The position numbers and the translations under genes were made by a program. Shown piece by piece: positions 24,256 through 33,081 of a stretch of 64,000 nucleotides of DNA (its first letter is position 1; every line of letters begins with the position of its first letter). Source of the stretch: Bdellovibrionaceae bacterium UBA2339 (GTDB lineage: Bacteria > Bdellovibrionota > Bdellovibrionia > Bdellovibrionales > JAMPXM01); NCBI GenBank assembly GCA_002344785.1, contig DDUL01000009.1, positions 7,506 through 71,505 on the forward strand. The letters run 5' to 3'. The notes below the pieces were generated by a model. The model was not told the DNA's origin and ran no database searches. It was given only the letters and a program-made list of their open reading frames with translations.

Positions 24256-25854
24256 TTACAAGCGGCCTGCGCGATCATCCACGGCTTGGCCGGAGGCTCC
24301 GCCTTGTGAGATCTGCGCGAGGCGAATCTGTTCCATGATTCGACGAGCTTGTTCGAGTTGGGCCGAGTTCGCGCGCAACTCATTGTTCATGCGCATGAAG
24401 ACAGCGCGCAAACCTCCGCCCGCCAAACTCTGTGTGTCCGCAAAGGATCCGCCGGTGCAACCCTGCGTTCCAGGATCCATTCCGCATCGGAGTGTGCGGT
24501 AGTAATTGCGATTCTCTTCCGTCGACTGATAGCGCGTTTGATAGAAGTTGAAGAGCCGCTGCAGTCCACCTCCCTGCGTGAGCGACATTTCTTCTTGAAT
24601 GTCCGCGGCGATCAAACGGTGAATCATGAGCAAGGCTTCCGCGGTCTGCGAGTGTCCTCCGAGGAAGGTCATCAGCGACTGTGCGCGTACCAGAAGCGAG
24701 GCATTGCCGCCGAAAATTTCTTTGGACCGAGAGTCCAAAAGTTCAAGCGTGTTGCGCGAATTCTCGAGCGCGTTGGCCAGCTCAGTCTCCGTGAGCGCTC
24801 GCTCTTGGCGGAAGTTTCGCAGCGCCTCGGTCGAGGCCGTGAAAACTTCGATGTTGGCCCAGCGCTTCTGGTATTGAGCAGGTTGTACGGCGCCGATTCT
24901 CACGCCGTACTTGGCTCGTAAGTACGAGCGAGCCCAAAACGCATTCACGATGTCAGTGAAAGCGCGGTCGCGAGCGTCGCGATCCGCCTGATCTTTGAAG
25001 CGATAACGCTCGGATGTTCCGTAGTTGGTCGCGAAGGCCAAGATCAAGCGCTTCAGCTCATTGGCCTGTGAGTCCGACAGGCGCTCCAGCTCCTCGGTCG
25101 GCGTCATCAAGTCTTCAGCTTGGCGCTGCAAGGTGCGGATCTCATCGGCGGTCAACAGTGCGACCTCGAGGCGACCAGCGAGCGTTTGTCCTGAGTTCGG
25201 CGCGATGATCTGCACGCCCTGATTGCGGGGAAGCGCGATCTTGATGCCATAGTTTTGTCCCACCATGGTCACAGCATCGATTCGCTGTTGATAAAAGCTC
25301 AACAAAGGTTGGAAGTTGATTTGTCGGTAGCCCGGCAGACTTTGTTGCGTTCCTGCCACATCGACTTGCTGAGCAGACGGCAAAGCGCCTTGTGAGACTG
25401 AAGTCAGTGCGAAGATCTTCGAATCAAAGGCCAGTCGCGCCTCGTTGATCTTATTCACCACACGCAAGTACTCTTCAGCTGGAACCATATTGCCCAACTG
25501 TGATCTGTCTGAAAGTTGTTTCAACTCGCCGGAGATGATGAGCTGCATGTATTCATTGTAGGCCGTATTCACAGCCTGCACGCTCTCCTCAAGGTACTTG
25601 CGATCGCTATCTTGAATCTGCGCGATTCGCGACAGCACCTGCTGCAAGAGTGGCGTGGTGTCGGTGTTGCGAATCTCATAGGCGCCAGGTTGCGCGGTCA
25701 CAATCGGAATTCCCACACCCGGAACGACGGCGCCCGCAGGTCGCTGCTGTGCCCAGGCCGAATTGCCCATAGGCGCCAGCTGCGAAAGTAGAGCGAGGGC
25801 AACAAGGGCCGATGTGCATCGTTGAGTGGGACGCATAGACATAAACTTAGACAT
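24256..25854 (-). CDS. Large secreted helical protein of unknown function
   Basis: 532 aa with a signal peptide ending SAWA. The mature part is almost entirely charged, Gln-rich and probably alpha-helical (SRIAQIQDSDRKYLEESVQA, DEIRTLQRQAEDL, QARRIMEQIRLAQ), with one possible disulphide near residue 460 (RCGMDPGTQGC). AGGAAGTC precedes the ATG. It leads the three-gene secreted set, and possibly the whole leftward array, because a 700-base gene-poor region lies upstream. No family is recognised; a structural or adhesin-like periplasmic role is a guess. Confidence 0.75.
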   Translation of the reverse strand: MSKFMSMRPTQRCTSALVALALLSQLAPMGNSAWAQQRPAGAVVPGVGIPIVTAQPGAYEIRNTDTTPLLQQVLSRIAQIQDSDRKYLEESVQAVNTAYNEYMQLIISGELKQLSDRSQLGNMVPAEEYLRVVNKINEARLAFDSKIFALTSVSQGALPSAQQVDVAGTQQSLPGYRQINFQPLLSFYQQRIDAVTMVGQNYGIKIALPRNQGVQIIAPNSGQTLAGRLEVALLTADEIRTLQRQAEDLMTPTEELERLSDSQANELKRLILAFATNYGTSERYRFKDQADRDARDRAFTDIVNAFWARSYLRAKYGVRIGAVQPAQYQKRWANIEVFTASTEALRNFRQERALTETELANALENSRNTLELLDSRSKEIFGGNASLLVRAQSLMTFLGGHSQTAEALLMIHRLIAADIQEEMSLTQGGGLQRLFNFYQTRYQSTEENRNYYRTLRCGMDPGTQGCTGGSFADTQSLAGGGLRAVFMRMNNELRANSAQLEQARRIMEQIRLAQISQGGASGQAVDDRAGRL

Positions 25855-26554
25855 GACTTCCTCCAGGACGCGGCAATCCGCCGATTTGTTTCTTTCTCAA
25901 AACTTTTCAGAGCCAAAATTCAGTGTCGCGTTTCGCTGTCGCCCTTCAGTGACGGATCTCCGTGTCGCAATCGGGTCTCGCGACACTTTGGCGAGATCCG
26001 GATACGAAACGAGGCCCGAAACCAAAAACGAAACCAGCAGCGAAACCAGCAGCGAAACCAGAAGTGACCGACAAGGGGTTTACGCAGCTTGGCCTCGACC
26101 AGGGAGCAAACCCAGTCCAGCCAAGCGCGCAGGCCTTGCGCACCCAACTCCTCAATTCCTCAAAGGTCGGAGACAGGCATTGCAAGGCGAGGGACCTCAG
26201 AGCGTGTTTGGGCCACGGATCCCTGGGCCGAGCTTAAGTCATCGGTAACTTGAGATTTTTGCGGGCTCACATAATGCCCTAACAATCTTTGAGCGTGAGC
26301 TTGCGCTGTCGAAGTTGTGTTCAAAGTCGACATTCTGGGCCTTGAAGAGCGGACTTCGATGCTTCGCTGGTTCGAACATGTTCGTCAGGCGTGATCGCGA
26401 GTTACCGAGGCGCAAGCTGTCGCGAAGCGAGGTTGGCATTTGGTCTTGGGAACTCTCGAGCATGTGGAACTCGACGAGAGTCCAGTGTGTTTGCATGTGG
26501 AACTTCACGTTGTCTCGCTTCCGCGCCATGATGAAGTTCAGCGAAGAGGTGCAA
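25855..26554. other. Gene-poor divergent region with short repeats
   Basis: 700 bases between two divergent genes. It holds four near-identical GAAACCAGCAGC-type 12-bp units at about 26017-26062 and a GCATGTGGAACT direct repeat (26460-26471 and 26493-26504, 33 bp apart). A plus frame across 25962-26237 has a Lys-Pro-Ala repeat but no ribosome site or family. The promoters of both flanking genes probably lie here. Confidence 0.5.
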
Positions 26555-27049
26555 ATGACAGACGGTGGCGGTCGCAACAAACGGTCGGCTAAGAATATTC
26601 TCCTCCGGCCTGACTTTCAGCTTAGATACTCATTCTACTTTGTCGGCAGCACATTGGTGATCATGGGCGGAGTCTTTCTGCTCTTTCTCTTCTCACTCAA
26701 AGACATGCTGAAGACCTTGGCCGTTGTCTATCGCATCGAGCCCGATGTGATGGTCGCCATCAATTCATCGCTGCAAACCGCGACGGTCACAACTGTTGCC
26801 GTGGCGATCGTCTTCGGTGTGATCTCGTTCTCATTGGGTGTAGTGCTCTCGCATCGATTGGTCGGCCCCATGGTTCCCATTCGACGATTGATCAACCAAC
26901 TTGCGGATGGTGAATACGGACGCAGCGGTCGGCTTCGCGAAAAGGACGACTTCCAAGAAGTGATGGCGGATCTGAATCGCTTGTCGCAATTACTGGCGGA
27001 AAAGCACGGCGCGTGGACACCACCTGCCGATCAAGGGCAAAAGTCCTAA
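26555..27049 (+). CDS. HAMP-domain membrane protein, no output domain
   Basis: 164 aa: a short cytoplasmic N-terminus, a first membrane helix (YFVGSTLVIMGGVFLLFLF), a periplasmic loop of about 25 residues, a second helix (TVAVAIVFGVISFSLGVVLS) and a HAMP domain (HRLVGPMVPIRRLINQLADGEY, then the second helix EVMADLNRLSQLLAEKH). There is no methyl-accepting, kinase or cyclase domain. The ATG at 26555 is chosen because GAAGAGG precedes it and the membrane topology begins there. It resembles the signalling neck of chemoreceptors and may pair with another protein. A strong terminator follows. Confidence 0.8.
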   Translation: MTDGGGRNKRSAKNILLRPDFQLRYSFYFVGSTLVIMGGVFLLFLFSLKDMLKTLAVVYRIEPDVMVAINSSLQTATVTTVAVAIVFGVISFSLGVVLSHRLVGPMVPIRRLINQLADGEYGRSGRLREKDDFQEVMADLNRLSQLLAEKHGAWTPPADQGQKS

Positions 27050-27093
27050 TAGCCCCCAATATTCATCTGTTGAAATTCAAAGTTGTAACTGGA

Positions 27094-27128
27094 TTTGAGG
27101 CCTCGACATCGAGGCCTCAAAGCTTTTT
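27094..27128 (+). terminator. Intrinsic terminator after the HAMP gene
   Basis: TTTGAGGCCTCGA-CA-TCGAGGCCTCAAA is a perfect 13-bp stem with a two-base loop, followed by GCTTTTTA. The stop codon of the convergent HD-domain gene lies inside the stem. Confidence 0.85.
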
Positions 27129-28415
27129 ATCGGCCACCAGCTTTTTGGCTTTGGCAAAGGCTTCGGGCGAAACATAGATCCGCTCAATCATGCGGGTCTC
27201 TTCGTACTGCTGGAAAATTCGCGTGCACTTTTCGATCGGCACGGGCTTCTCGCGCGCGTCGTACTCGTCGACCACAAAGATCGGAAAGGCTTCTTGCTCT
27301 TGCGTCGCATGATATTTGGAAAGGCGCGTGGCGGAGCTGGAGAGAATTGTTTCGATGCCGTCGGCCTCGAGCACTTGGCAGATCTGCCGGGGACGCTTGG
27401 TGGGCTCGGTCGTATGAATCTCCGTCAACATGCGGAAAGGGCGGCGTTCTGAGATTCGCCGCGCCCACTTGTTCTGCACTTGTGAGAGGTGCTCATAAAG
27501 CGAGAAATCCGAACATCGCAAATACTCTTCCAGAGTCGAAGGCAAACTGTAGGTGCAATCTTTCGAGTGCAAGTAGCGAGTCAGCATCTCTTCGTAGATC
27601 AAACTTTTGTGATGAAAGTAGATCATTAGGTACATGTGATGTCGCGAGATCAAAAAGTCATCGAAGGTGGAGAGCGCGCGACGGTTGAGGGCCAGATGCA
27701 GTTTGCCTCGCGACTCGTGGAATCGAAGATTGCCGATGAGCCACTCCAGCTCCACGCGCCCGTAGTTGGTGCCGCAGAAGTAAGCGTCGCGCTCGAGATA
27801 GTCCATGCGGTCGACATCCATCTCGCTGGAGATGATCTGCGAGAGAATCGGGCGAAAATCCAAATCTTGCTCGATGAAGAAGTCATCGGGTGCCTTGAGA
27901 CCGCGGTCAATCAAGCAGGCGATGTGTTGCCCGCTCATGTCTTTGAGCGAATCATCGATGGTTCGCGAGAGCTCAGAGTCCGTCACCATCTTGATCGTGT
28001 AGTCTTCATGATTCGCGCGTCGTTCCGGATCCAATCCCCAGCCACGCTCGCGCTGCTGATAAACTTTGATCTGCAGGTCGCGCACGCGAGGCATCACTTC
28101 TTCGGTGGTGTGTGAGAGCGGGCCATGACCGATATCGTGCAGAAGTGCGCCAAGTCGAACGGCTTGTCGCAAGCGTTGCCGAGTGGCCTCGGTCCGAAAA
28201 CGAAAATCTCGGAATACAGAATCAAAGGCCAAGCCGGAAAGATGCATCACACCGAGTGAATGTAAGAAACGCGAGTGCGTTGCTCCTGGGAAGGAGTACT
28301 CCGCAAAGCCCAGCTGCTTGATCTGCCTGAGGCGCTGAAACTCACGGGATTCGATGATGGCCTCTTCGGCCGAGTTCACCACGATGGTTCCGTGAATCGG
28401 ATCTTTGATTTCCAT
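27117..28415 (-). CDS. HD-domain metal-dependent phosphohydrolase (COG1078 type)
   Basis: 432-aa HD-superfamily phosphohydrolase. The start MEIKDPIHGTI is typical of the dNTPase-like COG1078 family, and the ATG at 28415 has GGAG 5 bases upstream. Metal ligands are visible: ATHSRFLHSLGVMHL, then the HD pair in LLHDIGHGPLSHTTE near residue 84, and DVDRMDYLERDAYFCG near residue 205. Family members hydrolyse dNTPs (dGTPase/SAMHD1 relatives). Its position next to thyA-folA, though divergent, fits a nucleotide-pool role. The 3' end overlaps the HAMP-gene terminator. Confidence 0.9.
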   Translation of the reverse strand: MEIKDPIHGTIVVNSAEEAIIESREFQRLRQIKQLGFAEYSFPGATHSRFLHSLGVMHLSGLAFDSVFRDFRFRTEATRQRLRQAVRLGALLHDIGHGPLSHTTEEVMPRVRDLQIKVYQQRERGWGLDPERRANHEDYTIKMVTDSELSRTIDDSLKDMSGQHIACLIDRGLKAPDDFFIEQDLDFRPILSQIISSEMDVDRMDYLERDAYFCGTNYGRVELEWLIGNLRFHESRGKLHLALNRRALSTFDDFLISRHHMYLMIYFHHKSLIYEEMLTRYLHSKDCTYSLPSTLEEYLRCSDFSLYEHLSQVQNKWARRISERRPFRMLTEIHTTEPTKRPRQICQVLEADGIETILSSSATRLSKYHATQEQEAFPIFVVDEYDAREKPVPIEKCTRIFQQYEETRMIERIYVSPEAFAKAKKLVADKKL

Positions 28416-28737
28416 GGCTCCATGAGCCACAGGCGGGCGCGGCTTGCCAAGTTCAAAAGAGCTGCCACGCTTGCGTGTGCAAATTGGCGGCAGGACTTCA
28501 GTAAGTATTCGAAAACATTGAGACCTTGGCCTGGGGCTAAAACTTCGCCGGCTTGACACGAGTGTGCATCAAAATAGTTAAGTATTTTCGATACCTTAAG
28601 GCTCATCTCTGCACACTCAAGCGCGGCAGCTCGATTTTCTCCACGCGCCAAGGTTGACCACCCGAAGCCGCCCCGAGTGATATGTTGAACCTGCGTCCGA
28701 ACCCGAACGCACCACCCCCAAGCCAGGAGGACTCCTC
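28416..28737. promoter_or_regulatory. Divergent promoter region of the HD gene and thyA
   Basis: A TTGACA at 28553-28558 is the only good -35 match for thyA; the expected -10 region (AGTTAAGTATT) is a poor TATAAT match. AAGTAT-TTTCG-ATACCTT (28580-28597) is an imperfect palindrome, echoed by AAGTATTCGAAA near 28503. The thyA ribosome site AGGAGGACTCCT is self-complementary. No gene is supported within these 322 bases. Confidence 0.4.
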
Positions 28738-29541
28738 ATGCACGTTGATCTCGTTTACGCGGATTTGCTTCGACGCATTCTCGATCATGGCGTGGAAAAG
28801 GCGGATCGCACCGGCACGGGCACGCGCAGTGTGTTCGCGCATCAAATGCGATTCGATCTGAGTGAGGGCTTCCCGTTATTGACGACGAAGAAGCTGCACA
28901 CGCGCTCGATCATTCACGAGCTGCTTTGGTTTTTGAAAGGCGAAACCAATATTCGTTACTTGAAAGAAAACAAAGTGACGATCTGGGACGAGTGGGCTGA
29001 CGCCAATGGCGACTTGGGCCCGGTGTACGGCAAGCAGTGGCGCGCGTGGGAGACTGCGGACGGACGTCGCATTGATCAAATCGCGAATGTGATTGAGCAG
29101 ATCAAAAAAAATCCGGATTCGCGTCGCCACCTGGTGATTGCGTTCAATCCGGGTGATGTCGAGAAAATGGCCTTGCCTCCATGTCACGCGTTTTTTCAGT
29201 TTTACGTCGCCAATGGACGCTTGAGTTTGCAGATGTATCAACGTTCTGCGGACGTCTTCTTGGGTGTGCCGTTCAACATCGCCTCCTACGCGCTTCTTTG
29301 CATGATGGTCGCGCAGGTCACGGGACTCACGCCGGGAGAATTCATTCATACGCTCGGCGATGCGCATTTGTATTCGAATCACCTGGAGCAGGCGCGCTTG
29401 CAGTTGACGCGTGAGCCGCGCTCCATGCCGCGCATGATTTTGAACTCGGCACGCACCAACATCTTCGATTTCGTCTATGAGGACTTTGAGTTGGTCGGCT
29501 ACGAACCGCATCCCGCCATCAAAGCCGAGGTGGCCGTATGA
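28738..29541 (+). CDS. thyA: Thymidylate synthase
   Basis: Converts dUMP and 5,10-methylene-THF to dTMP and dihydrofolate in the cytoplasm. The 267-aa protein has the expected signatures: RTGTGTRSVF near residue 24, GDLGPVYGKQWR near 95, the nucleophilic Cys in LPPCHAFFQFYV near 147, QRSADVFLGVPFN and GDAHLYSNH. The ribosome site AGGAGG lies 8 bases before the ATG. It overlaps folA by four bases (ATGA), so thyA and folA form the classical coupled pair in which FolA recycles the dihydrofolate made by ThyA. Confidence 0.97.
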   Translation: MHVDLVYADLLRRILDHGVEKADRTGTGTRSVFAHQMRFDLSEGFPLLTTKKLHTRSIIHELLWFLKGETNIRYLKENKVTIWDEWADANGDLGPVYGKQWRAWETADGRRIDQIANVIEQIKKNPDSRRHLVIAFNPGDVEKMALPPCHAFFQFYVANGRLSLQMYQRSADVFLGVPFNIASYALLCMMVAQVTGLTPGEFIHTLGDAHLYSNHLEQARLQLTREPRSMPRMILNSARTNIFDFVYEDFELVGYEPHPAIKAEVAV

Positions 29542-30083
29542 TCGTCAGTGCGATTGCGGCGATGGCGAGCAATCGCGTGATCGGTCGCGATGGCGATTTG
29601 CCTTGGCGAATTCCGGAAGACTTTCGCTTCTTCAAAGAGAAGACCAAGGGCCACATCATGATTATGGGGCGAAAGACTTTCGAGTCTTTGCCAGGGCTTT
29701 TGCCCGGTCGCTTTCACATCATCGTCACTCGGCAAGCGGACTATCAGCCGCAAGGCCTGAGTGAAGACGAACTTCACCAAGTTCTGGTCGTCACTTCGGT
29801 GGAAGAGGCTGTCGGCGCGGCCGAAGCCATGCTGACCGATGAAGATAAAGAGTGGGGTGACGAAGTCTTCGTGATCGGCGGTGGCGAAATCTACCAGCTG
29901 GCGATGGACTTTACCGATCGCATTTACCTCACCGAGATCGATGCCGAAGTGGACGGCGACACGATTTTTCCGAGGTGGCACGATGGAGACTTTGTCGAAG
30001 TCGAGCGAAGAGCCGGCGTGTCTTCGGGCGCCGACGGACTTCCTGTCTATGAGTTTGTCACCTATCAGCGTGCTTCTCGCTAG
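29538..30083 (+). CDS. folA: Dihydrofolate reductase
   Basis: Reduces dihydrofolate to tetrahydrofolate with NADPH. Signatures of the 181-aa protein: MIVSAIAAMASNRVIGRDGDLPWRIPEDFRFF carries the substrate site, GHIMIMGRKTFESL the NADPH site, FVIGGGEIY the second nucleotide contact and IYLTEIDAEVDGDTIFP the C-terminal strand. The length is normal, with a modest insertion around residues 75-105. The start overlaps the thyA stop, and a hairpin follows the stop. Confidence 0.97.
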   Translation: MIVSAIAAMASNRVIGRDGDLPWRIPEDFRFFKEKTKGHIMIMGRKTFESLPGLLPGRFHIIVTRQADYQPQGLSEDELHQVLVVTSVEEAVGAAEAMLTDEDKEWGDEVFVIGGGEIYQLAMDFTDRIYLTEIDAEVDGDTIFPRWHDGDFVEVERRAGVSSGADGLPVYEFVTYQRASR

Positions 30084-30084
30084 G

Positions 30085-30116
30085 GCTAAGGTCGACTGAG
30101 TCGGCTTCACTTTAGC
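30085..30116 (+). terminator. Possible terminator hairpin after folA
   Basis: An inner CGACT-G-AGTCG stem and outer GCTAAG / CTTTAGC pairing form a hairpin one base after the folA stop. No T tract follows, so its terminator role is uncertain. Confidence 0.35.
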
Positions 30117-30336
30117 TCAGCAATCTGGCGATTCACGCCATCTCGAAGACGTTTTTTGGCCCTCGGTTCAGTCGCCCTCGGCCTCAATCGAACTGAATTT
30201 CATCACTTCGCTGTCGGCGGCGGCCTGTGCCTTGCTCCATTTCTCCTATGAAATGTCCGGATTTGGGACCTGGCTTGGCCGGCTTAAGCTGGGACGGCAT
30301 AAGACCCTCGGGCATTGAACGGAAGACGAGGACCAC

Positions 30337-30855
30337 ATGATTTCACCGAACTTAAAACACATGCGATTTTGGTCGGCGCTCGCGGTGATCGCGGCGATCT
30401 GTGGGTTATCATCGACGGCGTTGGCCCAGGCGTTGCGGACGGAGGGCGTGCCAGAGGAAAGCGTGAAGTTTTCTTGCGCGATTCATGAAGTGGGCAAGGC
30501 GCCAGCGGCGGTGGTGAGTCTTGAAGTGCTGCAGCCAATTTCAAGTTTGAATGATCGCTTGGTGATGAATGTTACGTCGTGGACCATCGACAATCGTCAG
30601 TCGGCAACTTTGCGTTTGGTTTCAATTGCCGATGATCGTATGCCCGATGTGTTTCGTGTTCCTGTGCACGGCGGCCTGTGGCTGGGTTCCGGTGCGCAGC
30701 TGTTATTGACTCGACTCCAAGTCTTGGAGCGACAAATTCGAGATCTCGTCGTGATGACGGATGGCCGCGCTGTGGGATACTCGTGTGAGCGCAGTCGGCC
30801 TCAGGCCACCAATCTCAATTCGGACGCTCAACCGAGCGGTGGTCCTCAGCGATAA
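30337..30855 (+). CDS. Small exported protein of unknown function
   Basis: 172 aa with a signal peptide (LAVIAAICGLSSTALA) and a mature domain with two cysteines (KFSCAIH near residue 47, YSCERS near 150) likely joined by a disulphide. GAGGACC precedes the ATG. The tail is Asn/Gln/Pro-rich and overlaps the convergent acyl-CoA dehydrogenase by 10 bases. No family is recognised. Confidence 0.7.
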   Translation: MISPNLKHMRFWSALAVIAAICGLSSTALAQALRTEGVPEESVKFSCAIHEVGKAPAAVVSLEVLQPISSLNDRLVMNVTSWTIDNRQSATLRLVSIADDRMPDVFRVPVHGGLWLGSGAQLLLTRLQVLERQIRDLVVMTDGRAVGYSCERSRPQATNLNSDAQPSGGPQR

Positions 30856-32093
30856 GCCGGAATGCCGGTGATCTCTTCGCCCAGAATCAGTCGGTGAATG
30901 TCGTCGGTGCCTTCATAGGTGAAAACACTTTCTAAATTCATCATGTGTCGACCGCAGTGGTACTCCAGGGTGATGCCGCTGCCGCCCAAAATGTCGCGAG
31001 TTGTGCGAGCGCATTCAAGTGCCATGGCCACGTTGTTCATCTTCGCCAGCGAAATCTGCTGAATGCGCGCGCGGCCTTCCTCTTTCAGTCGCCCCAATCG
31101 CCATGTCAGCAGTTGAGCTTTGGTGATCTCCTGGTGCATTTTCACGAGCTTCGCTTGCACAAGCTGGAAGCTGGCGATCGGTTGGTCGAACTGAATTCGT
31201 GTGAGCGAGTATCGGCGAGCTTCGTCGAAGCAAGCTTGGGCGGCGCCGATCGCGCCCCAGCTGATGCCGTAGCGCGCGGCCGCGAGGCAACCAATTGGAC
31301 CTTTGAGGCCGGCAATCTGCAGTTGGTTGCGCGCGGGGACTCGGCATTCATCGAATACCAACTCACTGGTGTTGCTGGCTCGCAAACTGTACTTTCGCTC
31401 GATCTCTGGAGCTTGATAGCCATGCTCGCGCTCGACGATGAAGCCGGCAATGCGCCCATGATCTTTGGAGCTGGGATCGTCGAGCTTGGCCCAGACAATC
31501 GCGAGATCTGAGATGCCGCCGTTGGTGATCCACATTTTGTTGCCGGTGATGACAAAGTCTTGCCCGTCGCGAACAGCGCGGGTTCTCAGTCCCGCCGGAT
31601 TTGATCCAAAGTCGGCCTCCGTCAAACCGAAGCAGCCGATCCATTCGCCGCGCGCCATCTTCGGAAGAAACTTTTGCTTTTGCTCTTCGCTGCCATAGCT
31701 GGCGATGGCGTGCATGGCCAACGCACCCTGAACGCTGACAAAGCTTCGCAGTCCGGAGTCGCCGCGTTCGATCTCCTGCATGATGAGCCCGTAAGCGACA
31801 TCGCCCAATCCCGCGCATCCGTAACCTTGAATGTTGGCGCCAAACACACCGAGCTGCGCCAGCGAAGGAATGATGTGCTTAGGAAATTCTCCGCGCTCAA
31901 ACCAATCCGCAATGTGCGGCATGACCTCGCGATCGACGAACTCGCGCACGCTTTGTCGCACAAGCTTTTCGTCCGAGGTCAATAAATCGTCGACAGCGTA
32001 GAAGTCGATGGGCTCAAAGCTGGCGCTCACTTCGCGCGCGCTCGGCTTTGCGCTTTCGTGCTTTGAGTTTTTGGAATTTGGCGATGAGTTCAT
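30846..32093 (-). CDS. gcdH: Acyl-CoA dehydrogenase, glutaryl-CoA dehydrogenase type
   Basis: 415-aa flavin acyl-CoA dehydrogenase. Signatures: GANIQGYGCAGL, CFGLTEADFGSNP (FAD/substrate loop near residue 150), MWITNGGISDLAIVWAK, and the catalytic Glu in FTYEGTDDIHRLILGEEITG, a sequence typical of glutaryl-CoA dehydrogenases, which oxidise and decarboxylate glutaryl-CoA to crotonyl-CoA in lysine/tryptophan degradation. The dehydrogenase call is firm; the glutaryl specificity is likely but not proven. It follows a thiolase and an SDR on the same strand (115-base gap), forming an acyl-CoA catabolic unit. Confidence 0.88.
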   Translation of the reverse strand: MNSSPNSKNSKHESAKPSAREVSASFEPIDFYAVDDLLTSDEKLVRQSVREFVDREVMPHIADWFERGEFPKHIIPSLAQLGVFGANIQGYGCAGLGDVAYGLIMQEIERGDSGLRSFVSVQGALAMHAIASYGSEEQKQKFLPKMARGEWIGCFGLTEADFGSNPAGLRTRAVRDGQDFVITGNKMWITNGGISDLAIVWAKLDDPSSKDHGRIAGFIVEREHGYQAPEIERKYSLRASNTSELVFDECRVPARNQLQIAGLKGPIGCLAAARYGISWGAIGAAQACFDEARRYSLTRIQFDQPIASFQLVQAKLVKMHQEITKAQLLTWRLGRLKEEGRARIQQISLAKMNNVAMALECARTTRDILGGSGITLEYHCGRHMMNLESVFTYEGTDDIHRLILGEEITGIPAYR

Positions 32094-32208
32094 ACACGGC
32101 TCCCGTGCTTTGACGTTCGGTGATCGCTCTCGATGGGCGCTCTCGATGGGCGACCGCGGTGACTCCGTAAGGGCCCGAGGTCACTTCGCGATCTATTTGC
32201 CAAGGCGC

Positions 32209-33060
32209 TTAGCTCAAGCCTTGGGCCACCGAGATCGTCTCTCCAGTCATGCCTGCTGCGAGCGGGCTAATCAAGAAGGCAACGAGATGAGCAATGCGTT
32301 CGGGCTCCATCATCAAGGCTCGCGGGAAAACTTGTCTCACATCGAGCAGCTGTTCGTTCAACGTGCTGGGCGAAGGTGGAACCGGCCGAGCCGCGCCAGG
32401 ATTGGTGATCTCGCCAAGTCCGGGGCGTTGGCCGCTATGCAGGAGGAGGAACTCTTCGGTGATGCCCATCGCCACGCAATTGACTGTGACGTTATGGCTG
32501 GCAACTTCGCGAGCCAGAGTTCGGGCGAAGTCGCTGAGGCCGCCTCGAAGCGCCGCCATCACGGCGTGTTTTGGAAGTCCGAGCCGCGTGGCCTCGGGCA
32601 TCAGGTACACGATCCGTCCACGCTTACGCCCTTCGAGGAATTTGAGCACCGAGTGAGTCATCATAAGCGTGGAGCGCAGATTCACATCGAAGAGGCGATC
32701 AATGTCGTCAAGTGCCGTGGGATCGCGAAACTCCATGGCATCCGAGGTCATCAAGCCATCGATGTAAATGTCCAAGCCGCCAAAGGCCTCTGCGGCTCGG
32801 CCCGCAGCTTCTTGCACATGATGAGCCTTAGCGAGATCGGCTTGAATGGCGACAGCGCGACCGAAGCGGTCATTCACTTCTCGCGCATCCATGAGTTGTT
32901 GAGCAAAGCGCCCGACGCGTTCGATGTTGCGATCGACCATGGCGACGTTGCAACCCAGCTGCGTGAGACGGCTGGCGATGGATTGGTTGGTCGAGTTGCA
33001 CGGACCAGTGAGAAGTGCGGTGCGCTCTGAAAGTTTAAAGCTTGCGTCGAGTTCCGGCAT
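32209..33060 (-). CDS. Short-chain dehydrogenase fold protein with substituted catalytic residues
   Basis: 283-aa SDR-fold protein. A Rossmann start (TALLTGPCNSTNQSIA) resembles the FabI-type Gly-x5-SIA motif rather than TGxxxGIG. The catalytic segment reads PKHAVMAALRGGLSDFA, aligning with FabI PNYNVMGLAKASLEA, which places His at the Tyr and Arg at the Lys position. So the usual proton-relay Tyr/Lys pair is absent. It may be an inactive or altered enzyme. It is 21 bases after the thiolase stop, and AAAGGCG precedes its ATG. The substrate is unknown; acyl-CoA chemistry is suggested by its neighbours. Confidence 0.8.
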   Translation of the reverse strand: MPELDASFKLSERTALLTGPCNSTNQSIASRLTQLGCNVAMVDRNIERVGRFAQQLMDAREVNDRFGRAVAIQADLAKAHHVQEAAGRAAEAFGGLDIYIDGLMTSDAMEFRDPTALDDIDRLFDVNLRSTLMMTHSVLKFLEGRKRGRIVYLMPEATRLGLPKHAVMAALRGGLSDFARTLAREVASHNVTVNCVAMGITEEFLLLHSGQRPGLGEITNPGAARPVPPSPSTLNEQLLDVRQVFPRALMMEPERIAHLVAFLISPLAAGMTGETISVAQGLS

Positions 33061-33081
33061 GATTCGCCTTTCAATAAAAAA

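Noticed and set aside
26017..26062. Repeat units as a CRISPR array
   Set aside because: Units are 12 bp and directly adjacent with no unique spacers; no cas genes are present.
25962..26237. 91-aa plus frame with Lys-Pro-Ala repeats
   Set aside because: The Lys-Pro-Ala run comes from the 12-bp DNA repeats; no ribosome site, no family match and a competing open frame on the same strand.
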